Positions 16,700 to 24,946 of a stretch of DNA of 64,000 nt are shown here, in pieces. The stretch lies in assembly GCA_016713505.1 (NCBI GenBank), contig JADJPA010000001.1:682001-746000 (forward strand). The letters run 5' to 3'. This DNA is from Candidatus Competibacteraceae bacterium. GTDB taxonomy: Bacteria; Pseudomonadota; Gammaproteobacteria; Competibacterales; Competibacteraceae. Numbering within the stretch: the stretch's first letter is position 1; the number at the start of each line of letters is the position of its first letter. The notes below the pieces were generated by a model. The model was not told the DNA's origin and made no database searches. It was given only the letters and a program-made list of their open reading frames with translations. The position numbers and the translations under genes are program-made.

Positions 16700-16714
16700 C
16701 TGCCAATTTGGCAG
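16700..16714. promoter_or_regulatory. Distal activator-site palindrome
   Basis: CTGCCA-ATT-TGGCAG shares both half-sites with the palindrome at 16634-16650 but differs in the central bases, which suggests selection on the half-sites. The centre-to-centre distance is 65 bp, about six helical turns, so both sites would face the same side of the DNA. Confidence 0.55.
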
Positions 16715-16859
16715 AAGTCTCGGGCGCATCAAGCTGAGTTGGCCTGAACGATGAAGGGGTGATTTTCGAGGAACGGTTGAGACTCGCCGCCAAACGCCAA
16801 AAGCCCCATTTTGGCTGGTCGCGTCAGGGATCGCCTGGCTGAAAGAAAAAAGCAGGTGT
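16715..16859. other. Remainder of the spoVR / small-protein intergenic region
   Basis: No gene is visible. A short hairpin, GCCAAAA with TTTTGGC (16796-16815), could mark the end of the spoVR transcript, but it lacks a T-run. Confidence 0.35.
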
Positions 16860-18371
16860 TTAGCGTGCGGATGTTTGCGGGCATTCCCCGACCAATTCCA
16901 CCTTGCCGTCTTCGTCGACCGTCTCCAGACGCACCGTAAAGCCCCATAAGCGGTGTAGGTGTTTAAGGACTTCTTGATAGCTGTCGTGCAACGGCCGTTG
17001 GCTGTAGCGGGTGTGGCGCAGAGTCAGAGAGCGATCTTTGCGATGGGCCACGTTCCAAACTTGGATGTTGGGCTCGCGGCTACCTAGGTTGTACTGATCG
17101 GACAGCGCCAGCCGCAAGCGTCGGTAGCCATCGTCGTCGTGGATGGCGGTGATTTCCAACTGATCTTGAGTCTCGTCGTCCAATACCGCGAACAGTTTGA
17201 AATCCCGCATGACCTTCGGTGAAAGATACTGAGCGATGAAGCTCTCATCCTTGAAATTGCGCATCGCAAAATCCAAGGTTTTGATCCAGTCCTGACCAGC
17301 CATGTCGGGGAACCAATGACGATCCTCGTCGGTCGGCTCCTGACAGATGCGTTTGATATCGCTCATCATGGCGAATCCCAAGGCGTAGGGATTGATGCCG
17401 TGATAGTAAGGATGATCGAAAGGCAATTGTTGGACGACGCTGGTGTGGGATTGCAGGAACTCGATCATGAAGCCGTCATTGGCATAGCCTTCGTCATAAA
17501 GCCGGTTCATCAAGGTGTAATGCCAAAAGGTCGCCCAGCCTTCGTTCATCACCTGGGTCTGGCGTTGCGGGTAGAAATACTGGCCGAGCTTGCGAACGAT
17601 CCGCACGATTTCGCGCTGCCACGGTTCCAAAAACGGCGCGTTCTTCTCGATGAAATAGAGCAAATTCTCCTGCGGTTCAGCCGGAAAGCGTTTCTCGGCC
17701 GACGCCGATGTCGCCAGCGATCGGGTCGGAATCGTGCGCCACAGATCGTTGATCTGTAACTGTAAATACGCCTCCCGTTCCTGCTGGCGCTGTTTTTCTT
17801 CGCGCAGCGACAGGGGGGCGGGATGCTTGTAGCGATCCACGCCGTAATTCATCAGCGCATGACAGGAATCGAGAAACAACTCCACGGTTTCTTCACCGTG
17901 CTGCTCCTCGCACTCGGTCACGTAATTGCGCGCGAACAGCAGATAGTCGATGATCGCATCGGCGCTGGTCCAGGTGCGAAACAGATAGTTACCCTTGAAG
18001 AACGAGTTGTGACCGTAGGCGGCGTGGGCGATGACCAACGCCTGCATCATGGCGGTGTTCTCTTCCATGAGATAGGCGATGCAGGGATCGGAATTGATGA
18101 CGATTTCGTAAGCCAGCCCCATTTGGCCGCGCCGGTAGTTCTTCTCGGTCAGCACGAACTGTTTGCCGTAGGACCAATGCTTGTAACCGAGCGGCATTCC
18201 CACCGAAGAATAAGCGTCCATCATCTGTTCGGCGGTGATGATTTCGATTTGCACCGGATAGGTGTCCAAGCGAAACTCATCAGCGGCGATGCGGCCGATC
18301 ACCTCGTTGTAGCGTTCCAGCATCGGGAACGTCCATTCGGAGGATTCGGCGATGAGTTGCGTCGAGTTCAT
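16860..18371 (-). CDS. spoVR: SpoVR/YcgB-family protein
   Basis: The 503-residue protein matches the SpoVR family along its length: YKHWSYGKQF near residue 64, AYEIVINSDPCIAYLMEENT, AHAAYGHNSFFKGNYLF, then the MNEGWATFWHY and HPYYHGINPYALGFAMM segments of the central domain. SpoVR is named for a Bacillus spore cortex function, but in proteobacteria it accompanies prkA and yeaH in a stress or starvation operon and its biochemical role is unclear. The start ATG overlaps the yeaH stop by four bases. Length fits the family. Confidence 0.93.
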   Translation of the reverse strand: MNSTQLIAESSEWTFPMLERYNEVIGRIAADEFRLDTYPVQIEIITAEQMMDAYSSVGMPLGYKHWSYGKQFVLTEKNYRRGQMGLAYEIVINSDPCIAYLMEENTAMMQALVIAHAAYGHNSFFKGNYLFRTWTSADAIIDYLLFARNYVTECEEQHGEETVELFLDSCHALMNYGVDRYKHPAPLSLREEKQRQQEREAYLQLQINDLWRTIPTRSLATSASAEKRFPAEPQENLLYFIEKNAPFLEPWQREIVRIVRKLGQYFYPQRQTQVMNEGWATFWHYTLMNRLYDEGYANDGFMIEFLQSHTSVVQQLPFDHPYYHGINPYALGFAMMSDIKRICQEPTDEDRHWFPDMAGQDWIKTLDFAMRNFKDESFIAQYLSPKVMRDFKLFAVLDDETQDQLEITAIHDDDGYRRLRLALSDQYNLGSREPNIQVWNVAHRKDRSLTLRHTRYSQRPLHDSYQEVLKHLHRLWGFTVRLETVDEDGKVELVGECPQTSAR

Positions 18372-19636
18372 GACACACGCCTCTTGAACAAATCCCGAAA
18401 GACCGGATAAATGTCGGCGGGACCGTCGATTTGCCGCATGGCGAAGTTGGGATGTTGCACCTTCACGTCCTCATAAGCTTCCCACAGGCTTTGGTGACGG
18501 TCCGGGGTGATTTCGATATAGGCGAAATAGCGCACGCACGGCATGATCTGCTTGAGCAGGATTTCCTTGCACGCCGGCGAGTCGTGATGCCAGTTGTCGC
18601 CGTCCGAAGCCTGTGCGGCATAGATATTCCAACTGGATAGCGGATAGCGGGTGGTGACGATATCGTTCATCAGGGTCAGGGCGCTGGAAACCACGGTGCC
18701 GCCGGTTTCCCGCGAATAGAAAAATTCCTGCTCGTCCACTTCCTTGGCGATCGTATGATGGCGGATGAACACCACCTCGATTTTTTCGTAATTGCGCTTC
18801 AGGAACAGATAGAGGAGCGTAAAGAAGCGTTTGGCCAAGTCCTTGCGCGCCCGATCCATCGACCCGGAAACATCCATGAGGCAGAACATCACCGCCTGGG
18901 TGGTCGGCTGCGGTTGCAGGACGCGATTGACGAAGCGCAGGTCGAAGGTGTCGATGAACGGCACCGCCCGCGCCCGCGCCCGCAAGTGATCGATTTCTTC
19001 GATCAAGGCCTGCGCGCGAGCTTCGTCCACCGGCGGGCTAGACAACAGTCGCTGCAATTCTTCCTCGGCTTCGTGCAAGCGCCGCAGATAAGGCGCGGCC
19101 AGCACCATCCGCCGCGCCAGCGCGCCCTTCAGCGACCGTACCACATCGAGGTTAGCCGGCGCGCCGGCGCTGGTGAAACCGGCTCGCACCGACTTGAATT
19201 CGCTCACCTTGGCCAGTTGGGTGCGGACCAGGTTAGGCAGCTCCAGATCTTCAAAGAACAGCTCTAAAAATTCCTCGCGGGACAACTCGAAGACGAAATC
19301 GTCTTCGCCCTCGCCGCTGTTGCTGGCCTGGCCGCCGCCGGCGCCGCCGCCGGCGCCGCCCTGAGGCCGCGCGATCCGGTCGCCCTTGGTGAATTCCCGG
19401 TTGCCGGGGTGGATGGCTTCGCGCCGGCCGCCCGGACCGTGGCCGAACACCGGCTCGGACAGATCGCGGGCCGGGATGTTGACTTTCTCGCCATTGTCGA
19501 TGTCGGTGATGCTGCGGCCGTTCATGGCCTCGGTCACGGCTTTCTTGATCTGATTTTTAAAGCGCCGGATAAAGCGCTGGCGGTTGACGGCGCTTTTGTT
19601 TTTGCCGTCCAACCGTCGGTCGATAAGCGTGGCCAT
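18368..19636 (-). CDS. yeaH: YeaH/YhbH family protein (DUF444, von Willebrand A-like)
   Basis: The 422-residue protein begins with a basic segment (RRLDGKNKSAVNRQRFIRRF) and has a Gly-rich linker near residue 95. A C-terminal vWA-like fold follows with a MIDAS-type motif (MDVSGSMDRARKDLAKRFF). This is the YeaH partner of PrkA and SpoVR. The start has GAGG nine bases upstream. It lies 15 bp after prkA and overlaps spoVR, so the three genes form one operon. Confidence 0.93.
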   Translation of the reverse strand: MATLIDRRLDGKNKSAVNRQRFIRRFKNQIKKAVTEAMNGRSITDIDNGEKVNIPARDLSEPVFGHGPGGRREAIHPGNREFTKGDRIARPQGGAGGGAGGGQASNSGEGEDDFVFELSREEFLELFFEDLELPNLVRTQLAKVSEFKSVRAGFTSAGAPANLDVVRSLKGALARRMVLAAPYLRRLHEAEEELQRLLSSPPVDEARAQALIEEIDHLRARARAVPFIDTFDLRFVNRVLQPQPTTQAVMFCLMDVSGSMDRARKDLAKRFFTLLYLFLKRNYEKIEVVFIRHHTIAKEVDEQEFFYSRETGGTVVSSALTLMNDIVTTRYPLSSWNIYAAQASDGDNWHHDSPACKEILLKQIMPCVRYFAYIEITPDRHQSLWEAYEDVKVQHPNFAMRQIDGPADIYPVFRDLFKRRVS

Positions 19637-19651
19637 GAACGGTTTCCTCGG

Positions 19652-21580
19652 TCAGGAGGCCTTGCGGACCCGCAGGTACCAGTCGGATAGCAGCCGCACC
19701 TGCTTGGCCGTGTAGCCCTTGGCGACCATCCGGTCCACGAACTGCCCGTGCTTTTTCTGCTCCTCGACGCTGGCCTTGGCGTTGAAGCTGATCACCGGAA
19801 GCAGGTCTTCGGTGCTGGAGAACATTTTCTTTTCGATGACCGCGCGCAACTTTTCGTAGCTGGTCCAGGCGGGGTTCTTGCCGGCGTTGTTGGCCCGCGC
19901 CCGCAGTACGAAATTGACGATCTCGTTGCGGAAATCCTTGGGGTTGCTGATGCCGGCCGGTTTCTCGATCTTTTCCAACTCGCTGTTCAGCGCCGCCCGA
20001 TCGAACGACTCGCCGGTGTCGGGATCGCGGTATTCCTGATCCTGAATCCAGAAATCGGCGTAGGTCACGTAGCGGTCGAAAATATTCTGACCGTATTCCG
20101 AATAGGATTCCAGATAAGCCTGCTGCAATTCCTTGCCGATAAATTCGCCGTAGCGCGGCGCGAGAAAGCCCTTCAAATACGACAGATACTTTTCTTCCAC
20201 GTCGGCCTGGAACTGCTCGCGTTCGATCTGCCGTTCCAGCACGTAAAGCAAGTGTACGGGATTGGCGGCCACTTCAGCGTGGTCGAAGTTGAAAACCTGC
20301 GACAAAATCTTGAAGGCGAAGCGGGTCGAGATGCCGGTCATGCCTTCGTCCACTCCAGCGTAGTCGCGATACTCCTGCATCGACTTCGCCTTGGGGTCGG
20401 TGTCCTTGAGGTTTTCGCCGTCGTAAACCCGCATCTTGGAAAAGATGCTGGAGTTTTCCGGCTCCTTGATCCGAGTCAACACTGAGAACTGTGCCAGCAT
20501 CTCCAAAGTGCCGGGCGCGCAGGGCGAGGCGGACAGCGAACTGTGGGTAAGCAGTTTTCGATAGATCTTCACCTCGTCCGACACCCGCAGGCAATAAGGC
20601 ACCTTGACGATGTAAACCCGATCCAGAAAGGCTTCGTTGTTCTTGTTGTTCTTGAACGATTGCCATTCAGATTCGTTGGAGTGGGCCAGAATGATCCCCT
20701 CGAACGGGATGGCCGACAGCCCTTCGGTGCTGTTGTAATTACCCTCTTGAGTGGCGGTCAGCAGCGGATGCAGCACCTTGATCGGCGCCTTGAACATTTC
20801 GACGAATTCCATCAGGCCGCGGTTGGCGCGGCACAGCGCGCCGGAGAAGCTGTAGGCGTCCGGGTCGTTCTGAGCGAAGTGTTCCAGCTTGCGGATATCC
20901 ACCTTGCCGACCAGCGAGGAAATATCCTGATTGTTCTCGTCGCCCGGTTCGGTTTTGGCGACGGCGATTTGGTGCAGCACCGACGGGCGCAGCTTGACCA
21001 CCCGGAATTTGGTGATGTCGCCGTTGTATTCGCGCAGACGTTTGGCCGCCCACGGCGACATGATGTGCCGCAGGTAGCGGGTCGGAATGCCGTAGTCATC
21101 CTCCAAAATCGGGCCGTCTTCTTCCGGGTTGAACAGCCCCAGCGGCGACTCGAACACCGGCGAACCTTCGATGGCGTAGAACGACACTTTTTCCATCAAC
21201 TGCTTGAGGCGCTCGGCCAGCGATGACTTGCCGCCGCCCACCGGACCGAGCAGATAGAGGATCTGTTTCTTTTCTTCCAGCCCCTGAGCGGCGTGTTTGA
21301 GGTAGGAGACGATTTGCTCGATGGCGTCCTCCATCCCGTAGAATTCCTCGAACGCGGGATAGATCTTGAGGACTTTGTTCTGAAAGATGCGCGACAGCCG
21401 GGAATCGTTGCGGGTGTCGACCAATTCCGGCTCGCCGATGGCCAGCAGCAGGCGCTCGGCGGCGCTGGCGTAGGCGCTGGCGTCCCGCTTGCAAAGATCC
21501 AGGTAAGCCTGAAGCGATAAGGTTTCTTCGCGGCTCTCTTCGTAGCGCGACAGATAGCGGTTGAAAAGTGTCATTGTCAT
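19652..21580 (-). CDS. prkA: PrkA-family AAA+ serine protein kinase (YeaG)
   Basis: The 642-residue protein has a PrkA AAA+ domain with the Walker A loop GPVGGGKSSLAERLK and a C-terminal PrkA kinase-like region. YeaG in Escherichia coli acts in nitrogen starvation and stationary phase, and the yeaGH operon there depends on sigma-54 and NtrC. The frame opens MTMT; the second ATG at 21574 has GAGAGG about seven bases upstream and may be the real start. A sigma-54-like element lies about 190 bp upstream at 21782-21797. It is the first gene of the prkA-yeaH-spoVR operon. Confidence 0.94.
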   Translation of the reverse strand: MTMTLFNRYLSRYEESREETLSLQAYLDLCKRDASAYASAAERLLLAIGEPELVDTRNDSRLSRIFQNKVLKIYPAFEEFYGMEDAIEQIVSYLKHAAQGLEEKKQILYLLGPVGGGKSSLAERLKQLMEKVSFYAIEGSPVFESPLGLFNPEEDGPILEDDYGIPTRYLRHIMSPWAAKRLREYNGDITKFRVVKLRPSVLHQIAVAKTEPGDENNQDISSLVGKVDIRKLEHFAQNDPDAYSFSGALCRANRGLMEFVEMFKAPIKVLHPLLTATQEGNYNSTEGLSAIPFEGIILAHSNESEWQSFKNNKNNEAFLDRVYIVKVPYCLRVSDEVKIYRKLLTHSSLSASPCAPGTLEMLAQFSVLTRIKEPENSSIFSKMRVYDGENLKDTDPKAKSMQEYRDYAGVDEGMTGISTRFAFKILSQVFNFDHAEVAANPVHLLYVLERQIEREQFQADVEEKYLSYLKGFLAPRYGEFIGKELQQAYLESYSEYGQNIFDRYVTYADFWIQDQEYRDPDTGESFDRAALNSELEKIEKPAGISNPKDFRNEIVNFVLRARANNAGKNPAWTSYEKLRAVIEKKMFSSTEDLLPVISFNAKASVEEQKKHGQFVDRMVAKGYTAKQVRLLSDWYLRVRKAS

Positions 21581-21781
21581 ACCTCTCTATAGGCGCGGAA
21601 GGGCGGTGGCGGCCGATTCGGATCTGTCATAAACCATCAGATGGCGCATTTCCATCATTCCGTGGACTAGGTTCGAGCCGTGCTGACGTCTTCTTTGGTC
21701 CGATACTCGCTGGAGCCGCAAATATCCTGGGTGAAGGCAGCTGCGGATGGCGTCCCGCGAACGTTGCTAAGACAGTGAGTA

Positions 21782-21797
21782 AGCAAGTTATGGACCA
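21782..21797 (-). promoter_or_regulatory. Sigma-54-like -24/-12 promoter of prkA-yeaH-spoVR
   Basis: On the minus strand TGGTCC-N5-TTGCT occurs with the GG-N10-GC spacing, the same core as at 16542-16557. The predicted start near 21771 would leave a leader of about 190 nt before prkA. Sigma-54 control of this operon is known in enterobacteria. Confidence 0.5.
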
Positions 21798-21874
21798 ACT
21801 CTGGATCTGGGCTGGCGCGCCGGCCGGCTTCGCTGCGGCGAGAATGGGTCCATGACCTTTGAAGTCTTTTCAAA

Positions 21875-21895
21875 AAACTATTCAATCAATAGTTT
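21875..21895. repeat. 8-bp inverted repeat upstream of prkA
   Basis: AAACTATT and AATAGTTT flank a five-base centre in an AT-rich tract about 115 bp upstream of the predicted prkA start site. It could be an activator site or the end of a transcript; neither is proven. Confidence 0.4.
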
Positions 21896-22295
21896 ATTTA
21901 TATTTTCAAGTTCCTGAACAGTCTATGAACCGGCGTTGAGATCGCGGATTCACGCGAGCTTTGCCCAGCGAAATCTACTCTCTTCAAGGTGGTTGCACCA
22001 CCAAGGTACGATACCGGAAATCAACTCGTCAGGGTGTTTCGGCAAGCCATTGCGGCATCTTGGCGGATGACTTGGCAGCGGGTGCGGGTCCAGCGCACAG
22101 CCGAGACCCCACAAGCTGGATCGTGGAAAAATGCCGGGCTTGGCTGGGTTGGCGCCAAGTCGAAACAACCTTGACGCAGGATTTGCTGCTTTCCCCCGTT
22201 TCTCATAGACCGCACCAGCGAGCGGTGGTTCGGAGATTGACCGGCGGCTGGTCGGGACTGCCCGAACTTTTATTGCTAACATCGTCTGGAACGCG

Positions 22296-23402
22296 ATGGA
22301 GAAGGCCATAACAACCTGCATGAAGATCATCAGCGATTGGTTTCAACGATTTTTTAACGACCCCCAAGTTGTGATTCTGACCGTGATGCTGGTGGTCGGC
22401 ACCAGTGTGATCGTGGTCATGGGCCGCGATCTGGCGCCGCTCTTGGCGAGCATCGTCATCGCTTACCTGCTGGAGGGTGTCGTGCAGGCCCTTCAGGTTC
22501 GGTTGCGAACTCCCCGCTTGTTGGGGGTCATCCTGGTTTTCGTGCTGTTTCTAGCCTTCGTGCTGTTTTTGCTGTTTGGCTTGTTACCGCTGGTTTCCCG
22601 GCAGTTGACCCAACTGATCCAGCAGTTTCCCAGCATGATCGTCAAGGGGCAAAATTTGCTGCTGAGCCTGCCTGCTTTGTACCCCGAATTCATCTCTGAA
22701 AATCAAGTATTGGAAGTCATCAGCGCCGTGAGAGCCGAAATTCTGACCTGGGGCCAGAACGTGTTGTCTTGGTCGCTGGCGGCGGGCATGGGCGTTATCA
22801 CCATCGTCATCTATCTCGTGCTCGTGCCGTTGTTGGTGTTCTTTTTTCTGAAGGATAAGGATTTGATTTTAAGGTGGCTTTACGAATTCCTGCCCAGCGA
22901 TCACAACCTCGCACAACAGGTCTGGCGCGAGGTGAACCTGCAATTGGGAAATTACGTGCGGGGAAAGTTTCTGGAAATCCTGGCGGTGTGGATCGCTACC
23001 TATGCTGCTTTTTTTTACATGGATCTCCAGTTTGCGATGTTATTGGCTTTGATGGTGGGTTTATCGGTTATCGTACCCTACATCGGCGCCGTGGTGGTGA
23101 CGGTGCCGGTGGCGCTGGTGGCTTTCTTTCAATGGGGTTGGGGTTCGGAATTCTTCTGGTTGCTCGGCATTTATCTGATCGTTCAGGGTTTGGACGGCAA
23201 CGTGCTGGTGCCGCTGCTTTTTTCCGAGGTGGTGGACCTGCATCCGATCGCCATTATCGCGGCGGTGCTGGTGTTCGGGGGGTTATGGGGATTTTGGGGC
23301 ATATTCTTTGCCATTCCCCTGGCGACCGTGGTGCAGGCCATTCTCAAGGCTTGGCCGCGCCACCACCGTTGGGATGGGGATTGGATACCCGGAGATCTGT
23401 AA
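22296..23402 (+). CDS. AI-2E/PerM-family membrane permease
   Basis: The 368-residue protein has about seven or eight membrane segments (for example VVILTVMLVVGTSVIVVM and GVILVFVLFLAFVLFLLFGL). It carries the conserved late motif GLSVIVPYIGAVVVTVPVALVA and a VQGLDGNVLVPLLFSEVVDLHP segment typical of the family once called UPF0118. Members export AI-2-like signals or act in Na+/H+ exchange; the substrate here is not determined. The start is uncertain: an ATG at 22320 gives MKIISDWFQRFF, which is also plausible. Confidence 0.85.
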   Translation: MEKAITTCMKIISDWFQRFFNDPQVVILTVMLVVGTSVIVVMGRDLAPLLASIVIAYLLEGVVQALQVRLRTPRLLGVILVFVLFLAFVLFLLFGLLPLVSRQLTQLIQQFPSMIVKGQNLLLSLPALYPEFISENQVLEVISAVRAEILTWGQNVLSWSLAAGMGVITIVIYLVLVPLLVFFFLKDKDLILRWLYEFLPSDHNLAQQVWREVNLQLGNYVRGKFLEILAVWIATYAAFFYMDLQFAMLLALMVGLSVIVPYIGAVVVTVPVALVAFFQWGWGSEFFWLLGIYLIVQGLDGNVLVPLLFSEVVDLHPIAIIAAVLVFGGLWGFWGIFFAIPLATVVQAILKAWPRHHRWDGDWIPGDL

Positions 23403-23446
23403 AAGGGTTTAAGCGCTTTTTACGGTCAGTAAAAGTTTTGCTGCAA

Positions 23447-23472
23447 GGCGGGCGGGCCACGGCTCGCCCGCC
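23447..23472. terminator. Strong GC hairpin between convergent genes
   Basis: GGCGGGCG pairs with CGCCCGCC around a short loop that itself has a GCC/GGC pair. It lies between the convergent permease and cardiolipin synthase genes and could end both transcripts, although neither side has a clean T-run. Confidence 0.5.
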
Positions 23473-23496
23473 GCGAAACCGGCTGGATAAACCCCG

Positions 23497-24945
23497 TTAC
23501 AGCAGCGGCGACAGCAGCCGCGCCGTGGATTCGAACAGACGTTGACCGAGGGTCGCGCGCCGGCCCGGCTTGATGTAGCGGGTGGCCAGTTTCAGGTCGG
23601 CTTCGAAGGTTCGCATCAAAGCCCGCGCGATCCCCTCATCATAAATCGCCGCCATGATCTCAAAATTCAGCATCAGGCTGCGATTGTCGAAATTGGCGCT
23701 GCCGACCGCCGCGATGCGGCCGTCGGCCACCAGCACCTTGGCGTGCAGCATCGGCGGGCCGTACTCGTCGATGCGGATGCCGGCATCGACCAACTCATCG
23801 TAATAGCTGCGCGCGGCGGCCGTCACCAACCGCGAATCACTTTGCTTGGGGACTAGAATCCGGACCTCCACGCCGCGTAAGGCGGCCGTGACCAAGGCCA
23901 TCATCAAGGCTTCGTTCGGGACGAAATACGGCGTCGTCAGCAAGAGTTGCCGCTGTGCGCCGGCGATGGCGGCAAAGAAAAACTTGGCGATGGCGTGACG
24001 GTTGGTGTCGGGGCCGGATTCGACAGCTTGCAGCCAGTGACTGGTCGGCGGCTCGGGAAATTCCGGGAAGAATTCCGGTTCGAGCGGCGTTTTTTCGGTG
24101 GCGAAATACCAGTCTTCCAGGAAGATGAACTGCAAGCGGTGCACCGGCTCGCCGTCGATGCGCAAGTGGGTGTCGCGCCAGGCGTCTTTGCTGGCGCTGA
24201 AACTGCTGTGGCTGTCGCTGATGTTGATGCCGCCGATAAAGCCGATCCGACCGTCGATCACGACAATCTTGCGATGGGTGCGGAAATTGATGTGGTTGGG
24301 TCCGAACCGGGGCAAGCGGATCGGATTGAACCAGGCCGTCGAACCGCCAGCATCTTCCAAGGGCTTCAGGAAACCGCGCTTGACGCTGTTCGATCCAATG
24401 GCGTCCAGCAGCAGGCGCACCTGCACCCCGGCGCGCGCTTTCTCGATCAGCAAATCGCGCAATCGGGTTCCGATCCCATCCGGCTGCCAGATGTAGTACT
24501 CCAGGTGAACGTGGTGAGCGGCGGCCTTGATGTCGGCCTCGATGGCTTCAAAACAGCCATCGCCGGTCTCCAACAAGCGGATATCGCGGGCCGCGACGGG
24601 TATGCCCTGTCCGGAATGTTCCATCAAGGTGGCGAGCTGCTGCTCGAAGGTCGCGGCGGGGAAGCCGAGCGGCAGCGCACGGTCTTGACGCAGGCGATCG
24701 TGAGCGGATTGGACCAGACGGGTGCGGGCGCGACTGTAGCGTAGCCGTCGCCGTCGCAGCCGCCGTGGCCCAAACAGAAAGTAAATAACGGCGCCGATGT
24801 AGGGTAGAAACAGCAGAGCCAACAGCCAAGCCAGCGTCGCCGCGGGCGGGCGGCGCTCCAGGACCAACCCCACGCCGACCATGACCAGCCATAACAGCCA
24901 GGCCAGCGATAAAACGGTGGTCAGGGTCAGGGAGTCCGGCGCCAT
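23497..24945 (-). CDS. cls: Cardiolipin synthase (PLD family)
   Basis: Two N-terminal membrane segments (LTTVLSLAWLLWLVMVGVGL and a second ending YIGAVIYFLFG) are followed by two HKD motifs, HRKIVVIDGRIGFIGG and HAKVLVADGRIAAVGS. This is the layout of bacterial ClsA, which joins two phosphatidylglycerol molecules at the inner membrane. I chose the ATG at 24945 because it follows the phoH stop directly and has GGAG ten bases upstream; the longer frame from 25008 would overlap phoH. About 482 residues, normal for the family. Confidence 0.92.
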   Translation of the reverse strand: MAPDSLTLTTVLSLAWLLWLVMVGVGLVLERRPPAATLAWLLALLFLPYIGAVIYFLFGPRRLRRRRLRYSRARTRLVQSAHDRLRQDRALPLGFPAATFEQQLATLMEHSGQGIPVAARDIRLLETGDGCFEAIEADIKAAAHHVHLEYYIWQPDGIGTRLRDLLIEKARAGVQVRLLLDAIGSNSVKRGFLKPLEDAGGSTAWFNPIRLPRFGPNHINFRTHRKIVVIDGRIGFIGGINISDSHSSFSASKDAWRDTHLRIDGEPVHRLQFIFLEDWYFATEKTPLEPEFFPEFPEPPTSHWLQAVESGPDTNRHAIAKFFFAAIAGAQRQLLLTTPYFVPNEALMMALVTAALRGVEVRILVPKQSDSRLVTAAARSYYDELVDAGIRIDEYGPPMLHAKVLVADGRIAAVGSANFDNRSLMLNFEIMAAIYDEGIARALMRTFEADLKLATRYIKPGRRATLGQRLFESTARLLSPLL

Positions 24946-24946
24946 T

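Larger units (their letters stand above)
21581..22295. other. Intergenic region between prkA and the permease gene
   Basis: About 715 bp separate the divergent genes. Apart from the sigma-54-like element and the inverted repeat, I see no gene: short frames on both strands lack family resemblance and ribosome sites. The AT-rich stretch at 21860-21920 is the likely regulatory centre. Confidence 0.5.

Noticed and set aside
21667..22330. Several short frames on both strands between prkA and the permease gene
   Set aside because: None has a ribosome site, a known motif or a composition like the neighbouring genes.
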